NCBI GenBank assembly: GCA_947629915.1
Contig: CANRFN010000034.1
Span: forward strand, 1-46,782
Length of the DNA stretch: 46,782 nt
DNA from: an uncultured Oscillospiraceae bacterium
GTDB lineage: Bacteria; Bacillota; Clostridia; Oscillospirales; Oscillospiraceae
Reading direction: 5' to 3'
The translations under genes and the position numbers were made by a program. Below, one piece after another: positions 9,162-18,194 of this stretch; the first letter of the stretch is position 1; every line of letters starts with the position of its first letter. A model generated the notes under the pieces. The model was not told the origin of the DNA and did no database searches. It saw only the letters and a program-made list of their open reading frames with translations.

Positions 9162-9249
9162 TCCCCCGCGTTCTCTGCAGAAAAGTGCAGGCACCCATTT
9201 CCCTGCAAAAACCGTACCATCTCGAAACGCGCAAGGAGGCAGCAAAACC

Positions 9250-11682
9250 ATGAAACGCATTGATTGCAACACCGGCTGGACCTGCAACGGGACCGCCGTA
9301 ACCCTTCCCCACGACGGCATGATCGGGGAGGACCGCAGCCCGGAGAACCCCTCCGGCACCGCCGGGGCGTTCTTCCCCGGCGGGGTGTATCAATACCGCA
9401 GACAGCTCACTGTGGAAGACAACGCCACCTACATTCTGGAGATTGAGGGGGCATACAAAGAGACAGAGGTGCAGCTGAACGGCCAGGTCCTGGCAGAGAA
9501 TCACCTGGGCTATGTGGGCTTCACCGTCGATCTCACCCCCGCTCTCCAGAGCGGGGAAAATGAACTCACCATCACCGTCCGCAACGACCAGCTGCCCAAC
9601 GCCCGGTGGTATACCGGCGGCGGGCTGTATCGCCCGGTATGGCTCTGGAAGGGCGGCGCCACCCGCATCGCCCACACCGGCATCCGGGTGTCCACCCCAG
9701 AGTGCGGGGAAGATGTGAGCGAAGTGGTGGTCCAGACTCCCATTGTGAACGGCTATGGGGAGGTCTCCCATGTGCGGCTGGAGACCCAGCTCCTGGACGC
9801 AGACGGCACCATGGTCTGCCATGAGAGCACCCCGGTAACCCTCTTTCCCGGGGAGGATCCCGTCATCACACAACGCCTTTATCTCCGGGGCTGCCAGCTC
9901 TGGAGCCCGGAATCTCCCGCGCTCTACACCTGCCGGGTGACCCTCCGGGAGGACGCACCCTGGACCACCATGGACGCCTACCGAGCCGCCAAGGCGGGCA
10001 AGGCGCCGGACCTCGCCGATCTGGACAGCGCAGAGACCGCATTCGGCATTCGGCACATCCAGGCGGACCCGGTCCACGGGCTGCGGATCAACGGCAAGGA
10101 AACCCTGCTCCGGGGCGCCTGCATCCACCCGGACAACGGCGTGCTGGGGGGTGTGAGCCTCTATGGGGCCGAGCTGCGCCGGGTACAGAAGCTGAAGGAG
10201 GCGGGATTCAATGCCATCCGCATCGCCCACCAGCCCGCCTCCAAGGCGCTGCTGGACGCCTGCGACCGCCTGGGCATGCTGCTGATGGAGGAGACCTTCG
10301 ACCTCTGGAATCTGTCCAAGACCGCCCACGACGATGCCGCCACCTTTGACGCAGACTGGCCGGCTGTGCTGTCTCACACCGTGGAGAAGGACTTCAACCA
10401 CCCCTCGGTGATCCTGTATTCCATCGGCAACGAGATCGGCAACCTGCACACCGAGGACGGCATTCACTACTCCCGGCTGCTCTCGGACGCCTTCCGCAAA
10501 CTGGACCCCACCCGCCTCGTAACCAACGCCATCAACGGCGGGATGATGTCCGGCTCAGACAACCTGGCCATGCTGCTGGAGGACGGGCTGGTGGGACCGG
10601 CGGACTTTGCCAAGCTCACCGGCAAGCCGGACGCCACAGCGCAGGACTTTGTGGCCAAGGTGGTGGAACTGCTCAAGACCGGTGACATCAACGATCTCAT
10701 GACCGTCTTCACCAGCAGCCTGGACAAACTGCTCGCCCACCCCGTGATGGAGGCCCGGCGGGAGGAGGTCTGCTCCCACCTGGACGTGTGCGGGTACAAC
10801 TACATGCTGTCCTGCTACGAGCACGACACAAAATCCTATCCCAACCGGATCCTCTACGGCTCCGAGACCAACCCACCCAAAATCGATCCGCTGTGGGCAC
10901 ACGCCGAGCGGGACTCCGCCAACCTGGGAGACTTCACCTGGACCGGCTGGGACTACATCGGGGAGACCGGCGTGGGCATCACGGACTACGATGGCACCGT
11001 TCGCTTCGCCAAGCCCTATCCCGGACTGCTGGCCTACTGCGGCGATCTGGACATCACCGGGTACCGCAGGCCCCTGAGCTATCTCCGGGAGATCGTGTTC
11101 GGCCTCCGGAAAGCCCCCTATCTCTCCGCAGAGCTGCCCCAGCACTACGGCGCAGACGCCAAAAACACCCCGTGGTCCGTAACGGAGACGGTGCACAGCT
11201 GGACCTGGCGGGGATACGAGGGCAAGCCCATCCGGGTAGCGGTGTACTCCCCCGGGGATTGCGTGGCGCTGCTGTTGAACGGACAGGAGATCGGCAGGGC
11301 ACCCGTGGAACACCGCCAGGCGTACTTTGAGACCGCCTATCAGCCGGGCGTGCTGGAGGCGGTGGCCTATGCAGACGGCCAGGAGATCGGCCGGGACCGG
11401 CTGGAGACCGCGAAAGGCGAGGTTCAGCTGGCTGTCCGGGAGGAGCGCTTCGATGATCTCCGCTTCCTGGAGGTGCAGCTTGCCGACGCCAACGGCATCC
11501 CCGCGATGGATGAGGAGCATACGGTGTCCGTCTCTCTCGCTGGAGAGGCCAAACTGCTGGGTTTCGGCTCTGGGGATCCCTGCAGCACAGAAAACTTCCA
11601 ATCCCCCGTGCGCACCACATACCGGGGCCGGCTGCTGGCCGTGGTGCAGGGTGCGGGAGAGGCAACCTTTGCGATGCAGTGA
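9250..11682 (+). CDS. Glycoside hydrolase family 2 (beta-galactosidase/glucuronidase type)
   Basis: An 810-residue retaining glycosidase. Domains in order are an N-terminal sugar-binding beta-sandwich (to about 170), an Ig-like domain (to about 290), the TIM barrel (about 290-600) and C-terminal beta domains of the DUF4982 type (from about 640). The acid/base is Glu395 in SIGNEIGN and the nucleophile is Glu539 in LYGSETNPP. AAGGAGG precedes the ATG. There is no signal peptide, so it works in the cytoplasm. GH2 covers beta-galactosidase, beta-glucuronidase, beta-mannosidase and others, and the sequence does not decide between them. Its neighbours (rhamnosidase- and arabinosidase-type enzymes, esterases) suggest it trims one sugar from a branched plant glycoside or pectin side chain. 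Confidence 0.92.
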   Translation: MKRIDCNTGWTCNGTAVTLPHDGMIGEDRSPENPSGTAGAFFPGGVYQYRRQLTVEDNATYILEIEGAYKETEVQLNGQVLAENHLGYVGFTVDLTPALQSGENELTITVRNDQLPNARWYTGGGLYRPVWLWKGGATRIAHTGIRVSTPECGEDVSEVVVQTPIVNGYGEVSHVRLETQLLDADGTMVCHESTPVTLFPGEDPVITQRLYLRGCQLWSPESPALYTCRVTLREDAPWTTMDAYRAAKAGKAPDLADLDSAETAFGIRHIQADPVHGLRINGKETLLRGACIHPDNGVLGGVSLYGAELRRVQKLKEAGFNAIRIAHQPASKALLDACDRLGMLLMEETFDLWNLSKTAHDDAATFDADWPAVLSHTVEKDFNHPSVILYSIGNEIGNLHTEDGIHYSRLLSDAFRKLDPTRLVTNAINGGMMSGSDNLAMLLEDGLVGPADFAKLTGKPDATAQDFVAKVVELLKTGDINDLMTVFTSSLDKLLAHPVMEARREEVCSHLDVCGYNYMLSCYEHDTKSYPNRILYGSETNPPKIDPLWAHAERDSANLGDFTWTGWDYIGETGVGITDYDGTVRFAKPYPGLLAYCGDLDITGYRRPLSYLREIVFGLRKAPYLSAELPQHYGADAKNTPWSVTETVHSWTWRGYEGKPIRVAVYSPGDCVALLLNGQEIGRAPVEHRQAYFETAYQPGVLEAVAYADGQEIGRDRLETAKGEVQLAVREERFDDLRFLEVQLADANGIPAMDEEHTVSVSLAGEAKLLGFGSGDPCSTENFQSPVRTTYRGRLLAVVQGAGEATFAMQ

Positions 11683-11695
11683 GGAGGTGTGCACC

Positions 11696-14023
11696 ATGGG
11701 TGCACAGTGGATCTGCCACCCTGGAGACAACCGGGAGAGCCGGCTGGTGCCGGTGTTCCGGAGCGTTTTCTCCGTCCGGGAAGGGCTCAAGAGCGCCCGA
11801 CTCCGGATCACCGCCCATGGGATCTATGAGGCCCAAATCAACGGCCTGCCCGTGACGGAGCACAAGTTCACCCCCGGCCTCACCAGCTACTATCACCGAA
11901 TCCAGGTGCAGGAATACGATGTAACCGCCCTGCTGCACCCGGGAGAGAACGGCTGGGAGACCGCAGTGGGAGACGGCTGGTGGCGGTGGAACAACAACTT
12001 CGGCCCCCGGCTGGCCCTCTGGGGCGAGCTGGTACTCACCTACCCGGACGGCACAGAGACCATCCCCACGGATGAGCGCTTCCAGGCGGGCACAGGGCCC
12101 ATTGTCCGCAGCGATCTCCAGGCGGGAGAGGTCTATGACGCCCGCCTTGTGCCAGGCAACTGGGTGCCCGCCGCCCTGGAGACGCGCCATATTGATGCCA
12201 AGCGGATCCCCAACGAAAGTGTCCCGGTGCGGGAGAAGGAACACTTCCCCGGCAAACTCTTCCGGGACAGCGCCGGCAATCTGGTGGTGGACTTCGGTCA
12301 GAACATCGCGGGCTACGTCCATATGCGGCTGTACAACACGAAACCGGGCCAGGTGGTGCATCTGAAGCACGGTGAGGCTCTGGACCTCTCCGGCCAGTTC
12401 TCCACCGCCAACTGCGACGGCGGCAGAGATCCCTTCCAGGAGATCACGTACACCTGCCGGGGCGGCGCCGTAGAGGAATACACGCCCCATTTTGCGGTGT
12501 TTGGCTTCCGGTATTCCCTGATTCAGGGCATCGAAACTGGAGACTTTGAGGCCATCGCGGTGTACTCCGATCTCCCCCAGGCCGGGGACTTCCGCTGTTC
12601 CAACGAGCTCATCAACAAACTCGTAGAAAACGCCCGGTGGAGCCAGAAGGGCAACTTTCTGGACGTGCCGGTGGACTGCCCCACCCGGGAGCGGAACGCC
12701 TGGACGGGAGACGCCATGATCTACTGCCCCACGGCGGCCTGGTTTATGGATGTGTACCCCTTCTTCCGAAAGTGGCTGAGAGATCAGACCATCGAGCAGT
12801 ACGCCAGCGGCAAGGTGGGCATCACGTTTCCCTCCACCTCCTCTGTCCACGACCCGGACGAGCTGGCCCGGGTGCAGGCACAAGACCCCCGGATGGCCCT
12901 GGCGGGCCCCTCCGGGGAGGGCAACATTGGGGAGGACAGCGTGGGCTGGGGAGACTCCGCCGTGTGGATCCCCTATCAGATGTACCGGATGTACGGGGAC
13001 AAGGCCATTCTGGCAGACCAGTACGACACCGCCAGGCGCTGGGTGGAGTTCTCCCTCCGCTGCATGAAGGAGAAGAATCCCCTCTATGCGGAAAAGCCCT
13101 GGTATCAGGAGGGGAATGGGGACTGGATCTACGACACCCGCTTCCACTACGGGGAGTGGAATGAGCCGCTGCCCCCCAGCCCCGAGGTGATCGCCTTCTT
13201 CCAGTCCGGGAAGAGCGGCCCGGAATTTGTGGCGTGGATGGCCCAGTACGGCAAGCCCGAGGTGGCCACCGCATACACCAAGCACTCCTGCGACAACCTG
13301 TCTCACATGGCGGAGATCCTGGGGAAGTCCGAGGACGCCGCCCATTACAAAGCCCTCTCTGAGAAGATCAAGTTTGCCTACGACCGCTATCTGATCGCCC
13401 CGGACGGCACCATCCAGCCCGGCCATCAGGCGGCCTACGTGCGGGCGCTGGCCCTGGACCTGGTTTCTCCGGAGAAGAAGCCGCTGGTGATCCGCCAGCT
13501 GAAACAGGAGATCGAGGCCGCAGACTACCACCTGAACACCGGTTTTCTCTCCACCGTCTATCTGCTGCCCACCCTGGTGGACAACGGCCTTGTGTACGAG
13601 GCGTATCGGATCCTGGAGCAGACCACCGCCCCGGGCTGGCTCCACCCCATCACCCTGGGCGCCACCACCATGCTGGAGAACTGGGACGGCATGGACATGT
13701 TCCGGGACAGCTTCAACCACTACTCCTTCGGCGCGGTGTGCCAGTTCCTGTTCGAATATGTGGCCGGCATCCGCCCCTCGTTCCTGACTCCGGGATTCCT
13801 ACAGTTCGATCTGAAGCCGATCCTGGGTGGCTCTCTCACCTGGGCGGAGGCGCAGTACCAGACCCGGTACGGCATGATCCAGTCCCGCTGGGAACGGGAT
13901 GGGAACCGCTTTGTCTATACCTGTACCGTACCAGAGGGGACCACCGCTCATCTCACCCTGCCGGATGGGGAGACACACACCCTCTCTGGCGGAAGCTACG
14001 CATTTCGAGGTACGATCCAATGA
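11696..14023 (+). CDS. Alpha-L-rhamnosidase-like protein (GH78 type)
   Basis: A 775-residue enzyme with N-terminal beta-sandwich domains (to about residue 300) and an (alpha/alpha)6 barrel. The GH78 active-site stretch is DCPTRERNAWTGDAMIY, with Asp327, the probable general acid Glu332 and Trp336-Asp339. GH78 enzymes release terminal rhamnose from flavonoid glycosides, saponins and rhamnogalacturonan. The ATG at 11696 follows GAGGAGGTGT and begins 13 bp after the GH2 stop. There is no signal peptide. It ends in a 4-bp ATGA overlap with the GH43-type gene. Identification rests on the catalytic block and domain layout; the sugar specificity is inferred from the family. Confidence 0.88.
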   Translation: MGAQWICHPGDNRESRLVPVFRSVFSVREGLKSARLRITAHGIYEAQINGLPVTEHKFTPGLTSYYHRIQVQEYDVTALLHPGENGWETAVGDGWWRWNNNFGPRLALWGELVLTYPDGTETIPTDERFQAGTGPIVRSDLQAGEVYDARLVPGNWVPAALETRHIDAKRIPNESVPVREKEHFPGKLFRDSAGNLVVDFGQNIAGYVHMRLYNTKPGQVVHLKHGEALDLSGQFSTANCDGGRDPFQEITYTCRGGAVEEYTPHFAVFGFRYSLIQGIETGDFEAIAVYSDLPQAGDFRCSNELINKLVENARWSQKGNFLDVPVDCPTRERNAWTGDAMIYCPTAAWFMDVYPFFRKWLRDQTIEQYASGKVGITFPSTSSVHDPDELARVQAQDPRMALAGPSGEGNIGEDSVGWGDSAVWIPYQMYRMYGDKAILADQYDTARRWVEFSLRCMKEKNPLYAEKPWYQEGNGDWIYDTRFHYGEWNEPLPPSPEVIAFFQSGKSGPEFVAWMAQYGKPEVATAYTKHSCDNLSHMAEILGKSEDAAHYKALSEKIKFAYDRYLIAPDGTIQPGHQAAYVRALALDLVSPEKKPLVIRQLKQEIEAADYHLNTGFLSTVYLLPTLVDNGLVYEAYRILEQTTAPGWLHPITLGATTMLENWDGMDMFRDSFNHYSFGAVCQFLFEYVAGIRPSFLTPGFLQFDLKPILGGSLTWAEAQYQTRYGMIQSRWERDGNRFVYTCTVPEGTTAHLTLPDGETHTLSGGSYAFRGTIQ

Positions 14024-15429
14024 AAAACCAGTGCTTTAACCCCTATCTGCCCTCCTGGGAGTACATCCCGGACGGGGAGCCCCATGTGTTCGGGGACCGG
14101 CTCTACATATTCGGCTCCCACGACCGCTTCAACGGCACTCAGTTCTGCCAGAACGACTACGTCTGCTGGTCCTGCCCGGTGGAGGACCTCTCAGACTGGC
14201 GCTGCGAGGGCGTGATCTACAAGAAGAGCCAAGACCCGCTGGCCAAACCGGACAGCATCATGCAGGCCCCGGATGTGTGCCAGGGCCCAGATGGCCGGTT
14301 CTACCTCTACTACACCCTGGGCCTGATGCCCGTGATGGCGGTGGCGGTGTGCGATACCCCGGCGGGGCAGTATCAGTACTACGGCCTGGTACAGTATGCG
14401 GATGGGACACCTGTTGGCACCCGGGACCACGACCTCTTTCAGTTTGACCCCGGTCTCTTCCGGGACGATGACGGTCGGACCTGGCTGTACAGCGGATTCG
14501 GCCCAGCAGAGGACGGCATGTTCGCCGCCGCCTGCCGGAAGTACCGGATGGAGGGCGCCTATGCCATGGAACTGGCTTCGGATATGCGGACGGTACGCTC
14601 TGAACCCAAGCTCGTCTGCTCGAAAACCGGCACCCACGGCTTCTTCGAGGCCAGCTCCATGCGGAAGATAGACGGCAGATACTACTTTATCTACTCCTCT
14701 CAGTTGGGGCATGAGCTCTGCTGGGCGGTGGGAGACCGGCCGGACGGTCCCTTTTCCTATGGCGGCACGCTCATCTCCAACGGCGATGTGGGGCTCTCCG
14801 GCAAACCGCTGAACTACACCGGCAACACCCACGGCAGTCTGGTCTCTCTGGGCGGCCAGTGGTATGTGTTCTATCACCGGCAGACCAACCGCCACCAGTA
14901 CTCCCGGCAGGCCTGCGCAGAGCCGATCACCTTTGCAGACGGCAGATTTCAACAGGCACCACTCTCCAGCTGCGGGCTGAACGGCGGCCCCCTATCAGGC
15001 GATGGCGAGTACGACGCCCGGATCGCCTGCCACCTCTGGAGCCGGGATGGCGCCCTCTTCTACGGGGTATCCGGCACCCCGGAGGCGGATACCCATCCGT
15101 ACTTCACCCAGACCGGCAAAGACCGGGAGGGCGATGGAGACCAATACATCGCCAATCTCCAGGATGGGGCGGTGGCGGGGTTCCGCTCTTTCACCTTCCA
15201 TGATCTGCAGCAGATCGGCGTGGACGTCTGCAGTTCCGCGGCGGGCCAGTTCACCGTGAGCACTGCTCCAGAAAGCGCCCCCATCTGCACCATTCCCATC
15301 TACCCATGCCAGGAGAAGACCTGGTTTCAAGCTCCAGCGGAAGACCTCTCCGGAGAACATGCGCTCTACTTCACGTTTCACGGTTCAGGTATTGCCGCAC
15401 TGCACAAGATCAGGCTGCTCTGCGCCTGA
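14020..15429 (+). CDS. Glycoside hydrolase family 43-like protein
   Basis: A 469-residue five-bladed beta-propeller enzyme. The catalytic base is Asp18 in YIPDGEPHVF, the second Asp is Asp85 in QAPDVCQGPDG, and the general acid is Glu210 in GFFEASSMRKIDG. About 150 residues after the propeller probably form a C-terminal beta-sandwich. GH43 enzymes are inverting alpha-L-arabinofuranosidases, beta-xylosidases or galactosidases. Its start overlaps the rhamnosidase-like stop (ATGA), the tightest form of translational coupling. There is no signal peptide, matching the two preceding glycosidases. Together GH2, GH78 and GH43 could strip galactosyl or glucuronyl, rhamnosyl and arabinosyl units inside the cell. 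Confidence 0.88.
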   Translation: MKNQCFNPYLPSWEYIPDGEPHVFGDRLYIFGSHDRFNGTQFCQNDYVCWSCPVEDLSDWRCEGVIYKKSQDPLAKPDSIMQAPDVCQGPDGRFYLYYTLGLMPVMAVAVCDTPAGQYQYYGLVQYADGTPVGTRDHDLFQFDPGLFRDDDGRTWLYSGFGPAEDGMFAAACRKYRMEGAYAMELASDMRTVRSEPKLVCSKTGTHGFFEASSMRKIDGRYYFIYSSQLGHELCWAVGDRPDGPFSYGGTLISNGDVGLSGKPLNYTGNTHGSLVSLGGQWYVFYHRQTNRHQYSRQACAEPITFADGRFQQAPLSSCGLNGGPLSGDGEYDARIACHLWSRDGALFYGVSGTPEADTHPYFTQTGKDREGDGDQYIANLQDGAVAGFRSFTFHDLQQIGVDVCSSAAGQFTVSTAPESAPICTIPIYPCQEKTWFQAPAEDLSGEHALYFTFHGSGIAALHKIRLLCA

Positions 15430-15453
15430 CACGTTATCCACAAGGAGGACACT

Positions 15454-16413
15454 ATGAAAAAGGTTTTGATCGTCCTGGCGGTGATCCTGGTGATTGCGGC
15501 AGTGGCTGTCTTTGCATTTCTCTCCCACATCAAATCCGTGTTCGGGGTATCCGGCAACACGGAGATCGTGGAGGGATACTACAAGAACTTCCACTCGGAC
15601 GCGCCGCTGGAACAGAAGTATTCTCAGACCGGCGATTATATTGTACACTACACAGAATTTCCCTCAGACAACGCATCGATTGGGAGAGTACGCGTATGGT
15701 ACCCCGAGGATCTGGAGACCACAGACCAAGTCTGGCCCATGATCGTAGTGGTAAATGCCAGCGGCACCCCGGCCGCCTCCTATGAGCCCTTCTTCCAGCG
15801 ACTGGCCACCTGGGGCTTCATCGTTGTGGGCAATGAGGATCCCCAGGCCGGCAATGGGGAGACCACCTCTCTCACCCTGGACGCCGTGCTCTCCCTGAGC
15901 GGCGATTCCGTGCTGTCTGGACGCATTGATGAGGAGAATATCGGCATACTCGGCTTTTCCCAGGGCGGCGCCGGGGCCATCTGTGCTGTGACCAACTTCG
16001 AAAACGGCAGCCGCTATAAGACCATGTTCACCGGCAGCGCGGCCTATCCCACCCTGGCGAAAAACATGGGCTGGGGCTACGATGCCTCCAAGATCACCAT
16101 CCCCTATTTCATGGCGGCCGGCACCGGGAAATCGGACGACTCCGGCACAGACCCGGAGACCGGATTCGGCGGGGTGGCACCTCTCTCCTCTCTGATCGCC
16201 AACTACAGCAGCATCCCGGACAGCGTGCCCAAAGTGCGGGCCCGGGCGGTGGGGGCAGAACACGAGCAGATGCTCATGCGCTCGGACGGCTACATGACCG
16301 CCTGGATGTGCTACTACCTGCAAGGCGATGAAACCGCAGGAACGGTCTTCTTCGGGGAGGACGCAGAACTGCTGCACAACGCCAACTGGCAGGACGTAGA
16401 GAAGAACCTGTGA
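15454..16413 (+). CDS. Membrane-anchored alpha/beta hydrolase (chlorophyllase/dienelactone hydrolase-like)
   Basis: A 319-residue protein with an N-terminal hydrophobic segment (about residues 3-24) that is either a signal anchor or an uncleaved signal peptide. The hydrolase domain has the nucleophile elbow GFSQGG with Ser169, and a probable catalytic His near the end (VGAEHEQML). AAGGAGG precedes the ATG, 24 bp after the GH43 stop. Unlike the five hydrolases before it, it faces outside, so it may act on the substrate before uptake, for example by deacylating it. The esterase fold is clear; the substrate is unknown. Confidence 0.82.
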   Translation: MKKVLIVLAVILVIAAVAVFAFLSHIKSVFGVSGNTEIVEGYYKNFHSDAPLEQKYSQTGDYIVHYTEFPSDNASIGRVRVWYPEDLETTDQVWPMIVVVNASGTPAASYEPFFQRLATWGFIVVGNEDPQAGNGETTSLTLDAVLSLSGDSVLSGRIDEENIGILGFSQGGAGAICAVTNFENGSRYKTMFTGSAAYPTLAKNMGWGYDASKITIPYFMAAGTGKSDDSGTDPETGFGGVAPLSSLIANYSSIPDSVPKVRARAVGAEHEQMLMRSDGYMTAWMCYYLQGDETAGTVFFGEDAELLHNANWQDVEKNL

Positions 16414-16467
16414 GATCTTGCACAAGGTGTTCTTCCAATTGCTTGTCTTGTAGGGAGGAAAACCGAA

Positions 16468-17358
16468 ATGGGGAAAAAGGTCTTGAAAATTCTGGGGATC
16501 ATCCTGCTGATCATCGTTCTCTTGATCGCGGCAGCGGTGGCATTCTTTGTCTCACAGCTCAACAAAGCTGCGGAGGACAGGGCTGCCAATCAGGCGGCAA
16601 TGGTGAAGTCTGACGAGGACCTGCTGGGAGAACACTTCTTTGTCCCCCGGGAGGGCCTGGACCCAGTGGATGTGAACCTGTACATCCCGGAAGAGGGAGA
16701 AGACCTCCCGGTGGTGTTCCACTTGCACGGCGGGGCGTTCATCGCCGGCGATGCGGACACCCTGGACAGCCTGTCTCAGCGCCTGTCTCAGGAATGGAAC
16801 GCCGTGATCGTCTCCGTGAACTACAAGTTGGCGGTGGACGGGATCAGCATTGAGTACGGCACTCAGGAAGTGGTGGACACCGTGAAGTACTTTCTGGACC
16901 ATGCAGCGGAGTACCGCATTGATCCGCACAAGGCAGTGCTGATGGGCTATTCTGCCGGCGGGTGCCACGGGGCACTGGCCACACTTGCACTGGAGCAGTC
17001 CGGCATCGACATCGCAGCTCAGGTGCTCTGCTACTCCTTTATCGGCGGGGTGCTGGAGACACTTCCCGCCTTGTCTCAGGCGCAGCAAGCCGCTCTCCCG
17101 CCCACCCTCTTTGTCTTGGCAGACAACGACCCCATCAGCGAGGGCTCCCTGGAGTACGAGGCAAAACTGCGGGAGGCGGGGATTCAGACAGCGATAAAGA
17201 AGTACGATGGCGCCATTCACGGCTTCATTGAAGAAAACAACCCGGAGTACGAGTCTCTGCCAGCCGGCGCCGCCAGCAAATCCCCGGAACAGGAGGCCAT
17301 GGCGCGAGACGCAGAGAACTACATTGGCAACTGGCTGAACAGTATTCTGCCACGCTGA
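16468..17358 (+). CDS. Membrane-anchored alpha/beta hydrolase (HSL-like)
   Basis: A 296-residue esterase with an N-terminal membrane anchor (about residues 5-27). The oxyanion-hole motif is LHGGAF, the nucleophile is Ser162 in GYSAGG, the acid is in VLADNDPIS and the His in AIHGFIEEN, so the triad is complete. TAGGGAGGA lies before the ATG. It is the last gene of the operon and is followed by a hairpin terminator. Like its upstream neighbour it is predicted to be extracytoplasmic but membrane-bound. The two resemble each other in layout but belong to different hydrolase subgroups, so they are unlikely to be recent duplicates. Confidence 0.85.
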   Translation: MGKKVLKILGIILLIIVLLIAAAVAFFVSQLNKAAEDRAANQAAMVKSDEDLLGEHFFVPREGLDPVDVNLYIPEEGEDLPVVFHLHGGAFIAGDADTLDSLSQRLSQEWNAVIVSVNYKLAVDGISIEYGTQEVVDTVKYFLDHAAEYRIDPHKAVLMGYSAGGCHGALATLALEQSGIDIAAQVLCYSFIGGVLETLPALSQAQQAALPPTLFVLADNDPISEGSLEYEAKLREAGIQTAIKKYDGAIHGFIEENNPEYESLPAGAASKSPEQEAMARDAENYIGNWLNSILPR

Positions 17359-17388
17359 GGCGTTGGCCATCACATTGTAAAGCGTACC

Positions 17389-17424
17389 ATAGCCGCCTGT
17401 CCCTGCAACGGAACAGGCGGCTAT
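17389..17424 (+). terminator. Hairpin terminator of the hydrolase operon
   Basis: Twelve-bp perfect arms (ATAGCCGCCTGT and its complement) with a 12-base loop are followed by CTTCTTAC, a weak T-run. It lies 30 bp after the last stop of the operon. Confidence 0.7.
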
Positions 17425-17486
17425 CTTCTTACTCCCCAACGCTTCAGCAACGCCTTCCGTCCCCTCTTCCATTGCCGCTCCTCTTC

Positions 17487-17597
17487 ATTGGAGTGGCGAT
17501 AAAGCGGCCCTGCATGCCAACCGGCATGGACTGGACAACTTCCTTGCCAGCATTGGTGAGCCGTGCGGTACCATTCCGCGGTTCTTCTCACGGAAAC
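17487..17597 (-). pseudogene. Relic of a MarR-type regulator (C-terminal fragment)
   Basis: On the minus strand this segment reads REKNRGMV, then after a one-base loss RLTNAGKEVVQSMPVGMQGR. It closely parallels residues of the intact MarR-type protein encoded at 25163-25954 (RLTDAGKEAAQAMPADRQDR). The nucleotide match to about 25233-25335 is visible by eye over roughly 100 bp. The DNA-binding helix-turn-helix part is absent. It is a decayed fragment, not a gene. Confidence 0.65.
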
Positions 17598-17603
17598 GTA
17601 GCA

Positions 17604-17738
17604 TCAGAGATAAAAGCAGTACACCACGATGGCCATAGGCATCAAGAAGATGCCAGCGATCAAGAACACAGAGAAAAACAGAGAAGCAGATATCCCCTTC
17701 GCTCTTCCGCATCTGCTGCCTAAGAGTGCGGCGTAGAG
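17604..17738 (-). pseudogene. Relic of a small membrane protein (C-terminal fragment)
   Basis: The minus strand encodes about 44 codons ending FLMPMAIVVYCFYL and a TGA. They match the end of the small membrane protein at 17835-18194 (VLLAVAIVVDYCLYL) at corresponding positions, including the preceding FFSVF. No start codon or ribosome binding site is clear. It lies beyond the terminator of the opp operon and directly upstream of the MarR relic in the same orientation. Confidence 0.6.
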
Positions 17739-17754
17739 CAATCCATCAAAAAGC

Positions 17755-17785
17755 GGACGCCGGTTCCCAACAGGAACCGGCGTCC
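17755..17785 (-). terminator. Rho-independent terminator of the opp operon
   Basis: Thirteen-bp perfect arms (GGACGCCGGTTCC and its complement) with a 5-base loop are followed on the minus strand by GCTTTTTGAT. It lies about 50 bp after the stop of the last gene of the operon. Confidence 0.88.
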
Positions 17786-17834
17786 ATTTGAGATGTTAAG
17801 GTTCTCTTCCCTGCCGCCAGCGCAAAGCGAGACA

Positions 17835-18194
17835 TCAGAGATAGAGGCAGTAGTCCACCACGATGGCCACGGCCAAGAGGACGATGCCCACGATCAGGAC
17901 CACGGGAAAGAGTCCGAGCACCGAAAAGAAGCGCTTCCACTGCAGGCGGTCTGTGATCTTGTCGTTGCCACGGGACCAGAGGTTCAGTCCGGCGCAGACA
18001 AACAGCGCCAGGGCCCCGGATACCAAGAGGCCGCCCCGCACCAGCAGCATTGCGGCGCCGAAGGAGAAGCGGTTCAGCAGCAGGCCCGCCGCCAGGAAGA
18101 CCAGGGACAGCACCGCTGCCGCCATCGCGCCGAAACGGGCTGCCACCCAGATGTCCTTCAGCACAGCCCGCAGTTTCTCCGTGTCCACGGTCAC
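17835..18194 (-). CDS. Small membrane protein at the end of the opp operon
   Basis: A 119-residue protein with about three hydrophobic segments (near residues 20-41, 47-67 and 90-117) and a short basic, soluble N-terminus. The start is a GTG that overlaps the oppF stop by 4 bp (GTGA), so translation is coupled to the transporter. I do not recognise a family. A decayed copy of its C-terminus lies 100-230 bp further downstream. It may help anchor or stabilise the transporter, but position is the only support. Confidence 0.72.
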   Translation of the reverse strand: MTVDTEKLRAVLKDIWVAARFGAMAAAVLSLVFLAAGLLLNRFSFGAAMLLVRGGLLVSGALALFVCAGLNLWSRGNDKITDRLQWKRFFSVLGLFPVVLIVGIVLLAVAIVVDYCLYL

